Under the pieces are notes generated by a model. It saw only the letters and a list, made by a program, of their open reading frames with translations. It did no database searches and was not told the DNA's origin. From assembly GCA_965652645.1 (NCBI GenBank), contig CBFGXE010000008.1, positions 46,720-110,719 of the forward strand: DNA of 64,000 nucleotides, read 5' to 3'. The translations under genes were made by a program, and so were the position numbers. The first letter of the stretch is position 1, and each line of letters begins with the position of its first letter. This stretch comes from ZC4RG30 sp965652645 (GTDB lineage Bacteria; Pseudomonadota; Gammaproteobacteria; Steroidobacterales; Steroidobacteraceae). Below, piece by piece: positions 16,832-24,464 of this stretch.

Positions 16832-17899
16832 TTATTCGGCCGTGCGGTAGAACAGTTCGGACATGCCCCAGAGGTCGTGTCCGAACAGGTCCCAGGTCAT
16901 CTGCTCGCCGCGGGTGAGCGCCGAGCGCAGCGCCTGGCGCACCGACTCCTCCGCCGGCAGGGTCTCCGCCGGCAGCCGGTACTGCACCTGTGAGGCCAGG
17001 AAGTCGGCCAGGCGGCGGGCTTCGGTGGCCAGCCCCTGGGCGTTCTGGGTCATGTTGGCGCGGGCGCGGGCAATCTCCTGCATGGCGGCCATGGCCGCGT
17101 CCGGGCCGCCATCCATGCGCGCCTCCGGGCGTGACATGGCGTCGATCATGCGCGCCATCAGGCTCACCGGAGCCAGGCGCAGCGCCAGCACCTGCGCAGC
17201 AGCGATCACGGTGAGGTTCAGCATGCGGCGGGCATCGAGGGAGAGGCCCGGATAACGCGCGCCACCGGCCTCCTCGATCTTCACCAGCTCGGCGCGGGCC
17301 TCGGCCAGCTCGGCCTCGGCGGCCGCCACCTGCGCCTCCACGGCCTGGCGCTTGCGCAGCAGTTCGCGGCGACGGAAGTACTGCCACCAGCGCTGCGAGG
17401 CGGCCAGCGCCGACTGCACATTGGTCAGGCGCGAACGCACGTCGGCGGCGGCATGCTCGGCGCGGGCGGCGGCGGCACGCGCCACCTGCTGGCGCTCGAA
17501 GAGCTGGCGGTTGAGGTCGGCCAGGAACTGCTTGCGCTCGCGCTCCTCGCGCGCCTTGGCCAGCTCCTGCACCAGCGTGGTGATCCGGGTGTGGCCGGTC
17601 TCCCACAGTTCCCGCAGCTGGTAGTGCACCAGGCAATGCAGGCCGCTCACCGGCTGGCCGAGGAAGGACTCCAGGCGCTGCAGCTGCTCACGCACGCGCT
17701 GCGTGGCGGCCTCCTGCAGCTTCACGCGGTCCTTCATGCGATGGACCTCGTCCAGCGCGTCCGCCAGCGTCTTTTTCAGCTCCGCGCGGTTGCGGAACAG
17801 CTGGATGATGCGCGAATCCTCCGGCGCTTCCGGGTGCTGCAGCTTCACCCGGGTGCGCAGGAGCTTCCCCAACCAGCTTGAGTAGTCGGCGGTAAACAA
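16832..17899 (-). CDS. Long coiled-coil protein of unknown function
   Basis: 355 residues from TTG 17899, with GGGA 11 nt upstream and 15 bp after the DUF1249 gene. Residues about 35-215 are almost continuous heptad-like helix (RAELKKTLADALDEVHRMKDRVK..., KAREERERKQFLADLNRQLFERQQ, AEAELAEARAELVKIEEA). The final third is also helical but more hydrophobic (MLNLTVIAAAQVLALRLAPVSLMARM), possibly membrane-associated. No signal peptide. No family recognised; distal gene of the orn-DUF1249 run. Confidence 0.65.
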   Translation of the reverse strand: MFTADYSSWLGKLLRTRVKLQHPEAPEDSRIIQLFRNRAELKKTLADALDEVHRMKDRVKLQEAATQRVREQLQRLESFLGQPVSGLHCLVHYQLRELWETGHTRITTLVQELAKAREERERKQFLADLNRQLFERQQVARAAAARAEHAAADVRSRLTNVQSALAASQRWWQYFRRRELLRKRQAVEAQVAAAEAELAEARAELVKIEEAGGARYPGLSLDARRMLNLTVIAAAQVLALRLAPVSLMARMIDAMSRPEARMDGGPDAAMAAMQEIARARANMTQNAQGLATEARRLADFLASQVQYRLPAETLPAEESVRQALRSALTRGEQMTWDLFGHDLWGMSELFYRTAE

Positions 17900-17914
17900 G
17901 CGAGGAGTTTCCCT

Positions 17915-18394
17915 TCAGGCCAGCCTGTGCCCCAGTTCGAGGCAGTATTCCAGCCACTTGTTTAACATGTTGTTATGGACCCAGCGCTGCTGCAGTTCAC
18001 GCTCTGCCTGCCTGGGGTCGCTGGAACAGGGCTCCGGCTGGCCGGCCGGCCAGTGCTGGGCCTGGGCCATGCGGGCATCGGTGTAGATGCGGATGCGCAC
18101 GTCCGGGTAGGTGACCAGCGCGTCCATGCCGGGGGCCGCCGCCGCCGGGTCGTGGAACAGGTGGGTCAACCCGATGGTGGTCGTATAGGGGCACTGCTCC
18201 AGCACGGTGAGCTTCAGGTCGCAGCTGCCGGGCACATGCGAGATCATTTCGCCATGCAGCAAGGCCGGGTCGCCGGTCAGGCGCGTCAGGCGCAGGTAGT
18301 TGCTCTCGTAGAGGGACATCAGCGCCGCGAAGCCGCGCGGGCGGGCCCGCCAGCTCGCCGGCAGCAAGGTCTCGTTGCGCACCATCCCGCTCAC
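17915..18394 (-). CDS. DUF1249 (YqiB-like) protein
   Basis: 159 residues from GTG 18394, overlapping the orn stop codon (GTGA). DUF1249 hallmarks include SLYESNYLRLTRLTGD, CPYTTTIGLTH and a DVRIRIYTDARMAQ strand pair, ending in LNKWLEYCLELGHRL. Escherichia coli YqiB sits next to cpdA and nudF; the function is unknown. Coupling to orn suggests a link to RNA or nucleotide turnover, which is inference. Confidence 0.85.
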   Translation of the reverse strand: MSGMVRNETLLPASWRARPRGFAALMSLYESNYLRLTRLTGDPALLHGEMISHVPGSCDLKLTVLEQCPYTTTIGLTHLFHDPAAAAPGMDALVTYPDVRIRIYTDARMAQAQHWPAGQPEPCSSDPRQAERELQQRWVHNNMLNKWLEYCLELGHRLA

Positions 18395-18960
18395 GTGACC
18401 GCCTGCGGCGCCTGCGCGGCCTCGACGAACAGCCGCGCGCGGTAGAACGCCAGCTCGCGGATGGAATCATGGATGTCGGCCAGCGCCAGGTGCGCAGCCT
18501 GCTTCTCGAAGCCCGCGGCCAGCTGCGGTGCCCAGCGGCGCGCGAGCTCCTTCACCGTGCTGACGTCGAGGTTGCGGTAGTGGAAGTAGCGCTCCAGCTG
18601 CGGCATCAGCCGCGCGAGGAAGCGCCGGTCCTGGCAGATGCTGTTGCCGCACATGGGCGAGGTGCCGCCGGGCACCCACTGCCTGAGGAACTCCAGTGTC
18701 TGGCGTTCTGCCTCGGCCAGGTCGACCTGGCTCTCGCGCACGCGCGCGGTGAGGCCGCTGGCGCCGTGCTGGCGCGTGTTCCATTCATCCATGGCGCCCA
18801 GGATTTCATCGCTGGCGTGGACGGCCAGCACCGGTCCTTCGGCCAGTACGTTCAGCTGCGCATCGGTGACCACGGTGGCGATCTCGATGATCGTGTCGGA
18901 CTCGGGCTTAAGGCCCGTCATTTCCAGATCGATCCAGATCAGGTTGTCGCGATGCTGCAC
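18391..18960 (-). CDS. orn: Oligoribonuclease
   Basis: 189 residues from ATG 18960. DEDDh 3'-5' exonuclease that clears the shortest RNAs, including pGpG from c-di-GMP breakdown. WIDLEMTGL supplies the DxE pair near residue 11, LEPESDTIIEIA-type strand follows, GNSICQDRRFL and DVSTVKELARRW are family signatures, and HLALADIHDSIREL holds the last His/Asp pair. Normal length. Divergent from rsgA, as in many gammaproteobacteria. Confidence 0.95.
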   Translation of the reverse strand: MQHRDNLIWIDLEMTGLKPESDTIIEIATVVTDAQLNVLAEGPVLAVHASDEILGAMDEWNTRQHGASGLTARVRESQVDLAEAERQTLEFLRQWVPGGTSPMCGNSICQDRRFLARLMPQLERYFHYRNLDVSTVKELARRWAPQLAAGFEKQAAHLALADIHDSIRELAFYRARLFVEAAQAPQAVT

Positions 18961-19001
18961 GGATGCCTCGTGTGGAAGGTGCCTGTGGCATTCTAGGGTT
19001 C

Positions 19002-19913
19002 GTGATCGCCGAAGTCATCGCCACCTACGGAAGGCATCTGCTGCTGCAGGATGACGCCGGCGCGCGCCACCGGGCGCGGCCCCTGGGGCGGAAGCTCGAA
19101 ATCGTCTGCGGCGATCAGGTAGAATGTGAATTCCAGGGCGCGGAATTGCTGGTCTCGCGCGTGCTGCCGCGCTCGCGCTTCCTTCGACGCACCAACCTGC
19201 GCGGACGCAGCGAACCGCTCGCCGCCAACCTCTCGCAACTTGCCGTCGTGCTGGCGCCATTGCCGGCGCCCGACCTCTACATCCTCGATCGCTACCTCAG
19301 CGCGGCGGCCAGCGCATCGCTCGGCGCCATCATCGTGCTCAACAAGGCAGACCTTTCCGGTGCCGCGGAATTGCGTGCGGCACTGGCCGCGCACGTGGCG
19401 CTGGGTTATCCCCTGCTCCAGGTCACCGCCATCAATGCAGGCGGCATCGAGGCGCTGCGCGACGCGCTCTCCGGACACACCACCATCCTTGCGGGCCAGT
19501 CCGGCGTGGGTAAATCCTCGCTGACGAAGCTGCTCACCAGCGAGGAAGCCGACATCGAAGTCGGCTCGCTGGTGCGTGATGAGGAAGGCCGCCACACCAC
19601 CACCGCGTCGCGGCTGTATGAATGCCGGGACGGTGGACGCATCATCGACTCACCCGGCGTGCGCGACTTCGCGCCCGCGCTGGACGACCTGGAGCCAGCC
19701 AGCCTCGGCTTTGTCGAAGTGGCGCAGCTCGCACCCGGCTGCCGCTTCCTCGACTGCCGGCACATGCAGGAACCGGACTGCGCGGTGCGCACCGCACTGG
19801 AAGAAGGTCGCATGGACGCACGGCGCTACGAAAGCTACCGCCGGCTGCGGCGACTGTTCGACCAGCTCTGGGAACAGCGCACCGGGCGCGAGCGCGCCAC
19901 CCGGCCGCGCTGA
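19002..19913 (+). CDS. rsgA: Small ribosomal subunit biogenesis GTPase
   Basis: 303 residues from GTG 19002, with AGGG just upstream; an ATG at 18963 would add 13 residues unlike the family. N-terminal OB-fold (about 1-70), then a circularly permuted GTPase with G4 NKAD (near 110) preceding G1 GQSGVGKSS (near 165) and G3 DSPG (near 217). A C-terminal zinc site reads CRFLDCRHMQEPDC. Acts late in 30S maturation, including release of RbfA. Divergent from orn. Confidence 0.95.
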   Translation: MIAEVIATYGRHLLLQDDAGARHRARPLGRKLEIVCGDQVECEFQGAELLVSRVLPRSRFLRRTNLRGRSEPLAANLSQLAVVLAPLPAPDLYILDRYLSAAASASLGAIIVLNKADLSGAAELRAALAAHVALGYPLLQVTAINAGGIEALRDALSGHTTILAGQSGVGKSSLTKLLTSEEADIEVGSLVRDEEGRHTTTASRLYECRDGGRIIDSPGVRDFAPALDDLEPASLGFVEVAQLAPGCRFLDCRHMQEPDCAVRTALEEGRMDARRYESYRRLRRLFDQLWEQRTGRERATRPR

Positions 19914-19923
19914 ACGCCAGGCT

Positions 19924-21246
19924 TCAGCTCGCCGGCACGTCCACCGCCGCCGAGAGGCCACCGAGATCCGAGGTGCCAAGCTCCAGGCTGCCGCCGTAGA
20001 CCTGGCACAGCTCATCCACGATCTGCAGTCCCAGTCCGCTGCCCGGACGGCTGGTGTCCAGGCGCACGCCGCGGCGGATGGCCTCGGCCCTGCGGTCGGG
20101 CGGGATGCCGGGGCCATCATCCTCCACGCGGATGTGGAGGCGCGCGCCCTCCTCCCGCACCGCGATGCGCACGCGGCTGCGCGCCCACTTGGTGGCGTTG
20201 TCCAGCAGGTTGCCGAAGATTTCCTGCAGGTCGGCGGCATCCCCGCGGAAACGCGCCGCGGAGCCGATGTCCACGTCGATCAGGATGCGCTCGCCATGAA
20301 TGTGGCGGATGGCGCGGATCACGTCTTCCAAGGCCTCCTGAACCCGCACGTACCGGCCACGCAGCTGCGCCGGTGCCGCGCGTGCGCGGACGAGGTGGCG
20401 CTCGATGGCGCGGTGCATGCGTTGCACCTCGGCGCCGATGGTCTCGTTCACCGCAGGACCGCTGCCAGCCGCCAGTGCATTGCGGATCACCGCCAGCGGC
20501 GTCTTCAGTGCATGGGCGAGATTGCCCGCCTGCGCGCGCGCACGATCCAGCAGTTCGCGGTTCTCGCCAAGCACGGCGTTGAGGTCTTCAACCAACGGGC
20601 GGATCTCCGAAGGATATTCCCCCTCCACGCGATCCACCTGGCCGCCACGCAGCTGCGTCATCGCGCGGCCGAGCCGGCGCAGCGGCGCCAGCCCGAAGTG
20701 CACCTGCGCCACCACGATGGCCATCAGGCCCGCCGCCAGCAGGGCCAGCGAGATGGCCAGCGTGCGCGTGAACGAAGCCGTCATGCGTCCGGTGCGGGCA
20801 TCGTCGGCCGCCACGCGCATGGTCACCGGCGAGGGGAAGTCCGGGTGATGGATGGTGCGCGTCCACACGGTGAGCGACTGGCCCTCGGGGCCTGCCATCT
20901 TCACCGGCGCTTCTTCCCCGCCTCCCGCATCCAGCGAACGTTCCCACAGCGAGCGGGAATGCAGCTGCGAGCGCGCGCCGGCAAATACCTCCCAGTACAG
21001 CCCCGAATACGGACGCTGGAACAGCGGGTCCGAGAGATCGCGCTGCAGGACCAGGCTGCCATCGGCGGTCACTTCGAGGACGGCCGCCAGCTCATCGAGA
21101 TAGCCGCCGATGCGTTCGGCGTGTTCACGCTCCACGTGCTCCCGGTACAGCGTCGAGAGCATGAACGCGGCCGCGCCCAGTGCCAGCACGGTCCACAGCA
21201 GCGACACGGCCACCAGCCGCGCGCCCAGCGAACGCATGCCGCGCAT
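19924..21246 (-). CDS. Sensor histidine kinase (PhoQ/QseC-like)
   Basis: 440 residues. TM1 at about 10-33 and TM2 at about 165-188 frame a periplasmic domain of about 130 residues. HAMP-like linker, then HisKA with the phospho-acceptor in NLAHALKTPLAV (near 244), N-box NLLDNATKWA, G1 EDDGPGIP and G2 GSGLGLQIV. Start shares one base with the regulator stop (tgATG), so the two are translationally coupled. Ligand unknown; a PepSY lipoprotein lies upstream in the same operon. Convergent with rsgA. Confidence 0.9.
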   Translation of the reverse strand: MRGMRSLGARLVAVSLLWTVLALGAAAFMLSTLYREHVEREHAERIGGYLDELAAVLEVTADGSLVLQRDLSDPLFQRPYSGLYWEVFAGARSQLHSRSLWERSLDAGGGEEAPVKMAGPEGQSLTVWTRTIHHPDFPSPVTMRVAADDARTGRMTASFTRTLAISLALLAAGLMAIVVAQVHFGLAPLRRLGRAMTQLRGGQVDRVEGEYPSEIRPLVEDLNAVLGENRELLDRARAQAGNLAHALKTPLAVIRNALAAGSGPAVNETIGAEVQRMHRAIERHLVRARAAPAQLRGRYVRVQEALEDVIRAIRHIHGERILIDVDIGSAARFRGDAADLQEIFGNLLDNATKWARSRVRIAVREEGARLHIRVEDDGPGIPPDRRAEAIRRGVRLDTSRPGSGLGLQIVDELCQVYGGSLELGTSDLGGLSAAVDVPAS

Positions 21247-21905
21247 CAGGGCGCCGCGGCCTGGAAACCCAGGCCGCGCACGGTGCGGATCACTTCCGCG
21301 CCGAGCTTGCGCCGCAGGCGGGCGATGAACACGTCGATGGTGTTGCTGTCGCGGTCCTGGTCCTGCGCGTAGATGTGTTCGGTGAGCTCGGTGCGGGGCA
21401 CCACCCGGTCCTGGTGGTGGACCAGGTAGGCCAGCAGCCGGTACTCATGCGGCGTCAGTGCCACGTCGCGCCCGTCCACGCTCACCTTGCAGCGGCGCGT
21501 GTCCACCCGCACCGGGCCCAGCACCAGCTCGGTGCTGGCATGGCCGGCGGCACGGCGCAGCACCGCGCGCAGGCGCGCGATCAGTTCCTCCATCTCGAAG
21601 GGTTTGGCCACGTAGTCATCCGCGCCGGCATCGATGCCCAGCACGCGCTCCTGCCAGGTGCCGCGCGCCGTGAGCACCACCACCGGCAGGCGGATGCCGG
21701 CGGCACGCCATTCCCGCAGCACCGTGAGGCCGTCGCGCTCCGGCAGGCCCAGGTCGAGCACCACGGCATCCAGCGCCTCCACGGAGCCCAGGTGCGCGGC
21801 GTCGACGCCATTGCCGGCCACGTCGACCACGTAGCCGGCCTCGGTGAGCGCGGTGCGCAGCTGCCCGCGCAGCGCAGCATCATCCTCGGCCACCAGCACC
21901 CTCAC
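21246..21905 (-). CDS. OmpR/PhoP-family response regulator
   Basis: 219 residues from GTG 21905, placed by GGAGG 7 nt upstream and by the usual MRVLVAEDD start; it overlaps the PepSY stop (GTGA). Receiver domain with EDD, phospho-Asp in VVLDLGLPERDG (near 51) and Lys in AKPFEMEEL. Winged-helix output domain from about 125 (LTPHEYRLLAYLVHHQ, SNTIDVFIARLRRKLG). Partner of the adjacent kinase. The CTTAA/GTTAA repeats at 22315-22343 upstream of the operon are its best candidate binding sites. Confidence 0.92.
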   Translation of the reverse strand: MRVLVAEDDAALRGQLRTALTEAGYVVDVAGNGVDAAHLGSVEALDAVVLDLGLPERDGLTVLREWRAAGIRLPVVVLTARGTWQERVLGIDAGADDYVAKPFEMEELIARLRAVLRRAAGHASTELVLGPVRVDTRRCKVSVDGRDVALTPHEYRLLAYLVHHQDRVVPRTELTEHIYAQDQDRDSNTIDVFIARLRRKLGAEVIRTVRGLGFQAAAP

Positions 21906-22288
21906 GGCCGGGCCTCCTCCTGCGGCATGTCCGCGGGCCATGGCGCACCGTCGATTTCCAGCAGCCTGCCGGTCAGGGCGTCGAATTCCAGTTCGACGAT
22001 GCGGTTGTCCCCGGTGAGCACCTCGACCTCGTACACCCAGCGCGTCTCGCGCCCGCCGTCATCGAAACCCACGTCGGATTCCATTTCGACCTCGATGACC
22101 CTGCCCGGCGCAATCCTGCGCGCGGCCGCGAGGATCTCTGACAGCGGCAGGATCTGCTCCGGCGCACGCTCAAGGGCGACTCCCGCGGCCTTGAGGTCCG
22201 GCTCGTTGCCCGAACAGCCGGGCAGCAGGACCAGCGCCAGGAGCAGCGCGCAGGCGGGAAGGCAACGAAGGTCGCTGTGCATGCACAC
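21902..22288 (-). CDS. PepSY-domain lipoprotein
   Basis: 128 residues from ATG 22288 (a second ATG lies 6 bases downstream). Signal peptide ending in lipobox LLPGC. The mature part has one PepSY-type unit: LSEILAAARRIAPGRVIEVEMESD followed by RWVYEVEVLTGDNRIVELEFDALTGRLLEID. PepSY proteins often inhibit proteases or sense envelope state, and PepSY genes next to PhoPQ-like systems are common. First gene of the operon, so a likely accessory sensor for the kinase (inference). Confidence 0.8.
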   Translation of the reverse strand: MCMHSDLRCLPACALLLALVLLPGCSGNEPDLKAAGVALERAPEQILPLSEILAAARRIAPGRVIEVEMESDVGFDDGGRETRWVYEVEVLTGDNRIVELEFDALTGRLLEIDGAPWPADMPQEEARP

Positions 22289-22343
22289 CGTATAGGCAGC
22301 GGGTCATGAACAACCCGTTAACGACGGAATCATTCGCCGTTAA
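22289..22343 (-). promoter_or_regulatory. Activator-type promoter and repeats of the PepSY/two-component operon
   Basis: On the minus strand TATACG (22289-22294) is a -10 candidate without a good -35. TTAACGG occurs twice, at 22315-22321 and 22337-22343 (CCGTTAA on the plus strand), start to start 22 bp, or two helical turns. The proximal copy overlaps the expected -35. Half-sites of the CTTAA type bind PmrA/QseB-class regulators, so autoregulation by the neighbouring regulator is plausible. The same repeats could serve the divergent OB-fold gene. Confidence 0.5.
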
Positions 22344-22396
22344 GGGCATGGAAGCAAGACTGTGCCCCATCAGGACATCCGGTCCAGGAGATCACC

Positions 22397-22831
22397 ATGA
22401 AACCCCATCCCGCACGAAGGTTGACCGTATTGCTGCTCACCGGCCTGGTGGCCGGCAGCGCCTGGGCCCAGTACACCGGGCCTGGCGCGCGTGGCGCGGC
22501 AGCGCGCCCGGTGGCCCGCACCGTGGCCGAAATCCTCCGCCAGCCGGTCGATGACCAGAAGGTGGAGCTGACCGGCACGCTGCTGGAGCAGACCGGGCGC
22601 GAGACCTTCCTCTTCAGCGACGACACCGGCCGCATCACGGTGGAGATCGATGCCGAAGACTTCCCCGCGCAGCCCATCGGACCCGAGGTGCAGGTGCACC
22701 TGCTGGGAGAGGTGGAGAAGCGCCTGCTGCGCGATCCGGTCGTGGAAGTGGAGGAACTGCGCGTGTCCCGGACGCCAGAGGCCGCGCGCCCGCCACAGCC
22801 GGCACAACCTTCGCAGCCTGCCCAACCCTGA
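22397..22831 (+). CDS. YgiW/YdeI-family OB-fold (BOF) periplasmic protein
   Basis: 144 residues from ATG 22397, with AGGAG 7 nt upstream. Signal peptide MKPHPARRLTVLLLTGLVAGSAWA. The mature domain has the BOF pattern TVAEILRQPVDDQKVELTGTLLEQTGRETFLFSDDTGRITVEID..., an OB-fold that binds small ligands. A proline/glutamine tail (PPQPAQPSQPAQP) follows. In Escherichia coli ygiW lies beside qseBC; the same pairing with a two-component system is seen here, divergently arranged. Confidence 0.82.
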   Translation: MKPHPARRLTVLLLTGLVAGSAWAQYTGPGARGAAARPVARTVAEILRQPVDDQKVELTGTLLEQTGRETFLFSDDTGRITVEIDAEDFPAQPIGPEVQVHLLGEVEKRLLRDPVVEVEELRVSRTPEAARPPQPAQPSQPAQP

Positions 22832-22864
22832 TTTCCGCATCCATCACAACGGAGTTCACAAGTC

Positions 22865-23488
22865 ATGTACAGGAAGATCGCGACACTGACCCTGGTCGCC
22901 TTTGCCGCCAGCGCCGCCGCCGAATCCTACGTCGGCGTGGGATACCAGGCCGGAGCGGCCCGCGTGGAACGCAACTCGCTGCGCAATCCCGTGGTCGACG
23001 GGCGCACGCTCGACCAGTCCGACCACGAATCCGTCAGCAGCGTGCGTGTGCTCGCAGGCTACCGCTTCAACGACCGCTGGTCGCTGGAAGCCGCCTTCCA
23101 GCAGCCCACGCTGGAAACCAGCATCGAGGAAACCGACGTCGGCACGGGTGACGACGAGGAGTGGGAGAGCAGCGTGCGCAGCACCCACGTGTCGCTGGCG
23201 CCGGTGTTCCAGCACCGCCTGTCCGAGCGCGCCGAACTGCGGCTCAGTGCCGGCCTGCTCTACGGCGACTACAAGTTCACCCGCCAGCACTCCCTGGACG
23301 TGGAGAACGGACCGGACCAGGAACTCTCCCGCGTGAGCGACAGCGATTCGAAGCTGGGCGCCATGGCCGGCGTGGGCGTCACCTTCCGCACGCCGTGGAA
23401 GGTGGAAGTGCTGGCCGAGGCACTGCACCAGCGCACCAGCGTGGTGTCGGATTCCAGCGTGGCGCTGGGGCTGATCTACCGCTTCTGA
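22865..23488 (+). CDS. Small outer-membrane beta-barrel protein
   Basis: 207 residues from ATG 22865. Signal peptide MYRKIATLTLVAFAASAAA. Alternating polar/hydrophobic strands run through the mature part (SYVGVGYQAGA, SVRVLAGYRFNDRWSLEAAF, HVSLAPVFQHRL, AELRLSAGLLYGDYKF, KVEVLAEALHQR, VALGLIYRF), consistent with an eight-stranded OmpA/OmpW-like barrel, and the C-terminal Phe is the usual BAM signal. Lies 33 bp after the OB-fold gene and is probably co-transcribed. Confidence 0.78.
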   Translation: MYRKIATLTLVAFAASAAAESYVGVGYQAGAARVERNSLRNPVVDGRTLDQSDHESVSSVRVLAGYRFNDRWSLEAAFQQPTLETSIEETDVGTGDDEEWESSVRSTHVSLAPVFQHRLSERAELRLSAGLLYGDYKFTRQHSLDVENGPDQELSRVSDSDSKLGAMAGVGVTFRTPWKVEVLAEALHQRTSVVSDSSVALGLIYRF

Positions 23489-23526
23489 GTCGAAGCCGGC
23501 GGCGGGCTGCGCGAGTGGCCCGTTGC

Positions 23527-24126
23527 CTACGACACGCTCTGCCGGCCGGCCAGCGCCGCGGCGAGCGTGCCGCCATCCACGTATTCCAGTTCGCCGCCGA
23601 AGGGCACGCCCTGGGCGATGCGCGTGGCCTTCAGTCCCCGCACTCGGGCCATCTCGGAGATGTAGTGCGCAGTGGCCTCGCCCTCCACCGTGGAGTTGGT
23701 GGCGAGGATCACCTCGCGCACCGCGCCGCCCGAGAGCAGCAGGTCAAGCTCGTGCAGGCCCAGCTCCGCCGGGCCGATGCCGTCCAGCGGCGAGAGATGT
23801 CCCATCAGCACGAAGTAGCGGCCGCGGTAGGCGCCGGAATTCTCCACCGCGATCACGTCGGCGGGGGATTCCACCACGCACAGCTGCGCATCATCGCGGG
23901 TGCCGGAGGCGCACAGCGGGCACAGCTCGCCCTCGGCCAGCATGCGGCAGCGGCGGCAGCGGCCGATGTTCTCCAGCGCATGCTGCAGCGACTGCGCCAG
24001 CTCGCGCGCCGCGCCGCGCCCGTCCTGCATCAGGCGGAAGGCCAGGCGCTGCGCGCTCTTCGGGCCGATGCCGGGCAGTGCATGCAGGGCGTCGATCAGC
24101 CGCGACAGCGCCTCCGGGTGTTTCAT
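23527..24126 (-). CDS. recR: Recombination protein RecR
   Basis: 199 residues, normal length. Helix-hairpin-helix ALPGIGPKSAQRLAF at the N-terminus, C4 zinc finger CRRCRMLAEGELCPLC (near 57-72), Toprim domain with VVESPADVIAVENSGAYRGRYFVL and a Walker-B-like C-terminal part. Works with RecO/RecF in loading RecA at single-strand gaps. Last gene of dnaX-ybaB-recR, the conserved order. Confidence 0.96.
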   Translation of the reverse strand: MKHPEALSRLIDALHALPGIGPKSAQRLAFRLMQDGRGAARELAQSLQHALENIGRCRRCRMLAEGELCPLCASGTRDDAQLCVVESPADVIAVENSGAYRGRYFVLMGHLSPLDGIGPAELGLHELDLLLSGGAVREVILATNSTVEGEATAHYISEMARVRGLKATRIAQGVPFGGELEYVDGGTLAAALAGRQSVS

Positions 24127-24139
24127 CGTCGGGTGGCGA

Positions 24140-24463
24140 TCAGAACGGCAGCTTCATGCCCGGCGGCAGCGACAGGCCCGCCATCGCGCCGGCCATCTTC
24201 TCGTTCACCGCCACGCCCACCTTGTGGGTGGCGTCGTTGATGGCCGCGGCGATGAGGTCCTCGAGCATTTCCTTGTCCTCGGACAGCAGCGCCTTGTCGA
24301 TCTCCACGCCCACGGCCTCGTGCTTGCCATTGAGCGTCACCTTGACCATGCCGCCGCCAGCCTCGCCGGTGGCGGTGAGCTGGGCGACCTGCTCCTGGGC
24401 CTTCTTCAGGTTCTCCTGCACGGCCTGCGCCTGCTTCAGGATGTTGCCGATGTTGCCGCGCAT
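24140..24463 (-). CDS. ybaB: YbaB/EbfC nucleoid-associated protein
   Basis: 107 residues. IGNILKQAQAVQENLKKAQEQVAQL is the first helix, then MVKVTLNGKHEAVGVEID and a second helical part, ending with the family's MAGAMAGLSLPPGMKLPF. A dimeric DNA-binding protein. Starts 1 bp after the dnaX stop and is followed 13 bp later by recR. Confidence 0.95.
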   Translation of the reverse strand: MRGNIGNILKQAQAVQENLKKAQEQVAQLTATGEAGGGMVKVTLNGKHEAVGVEIDKALLSEDKEMLEDLIAAAINDATHKVGVAVNEKMAGAMAGLSLPPGMKLPF

Positions 24464-24464
24464 G

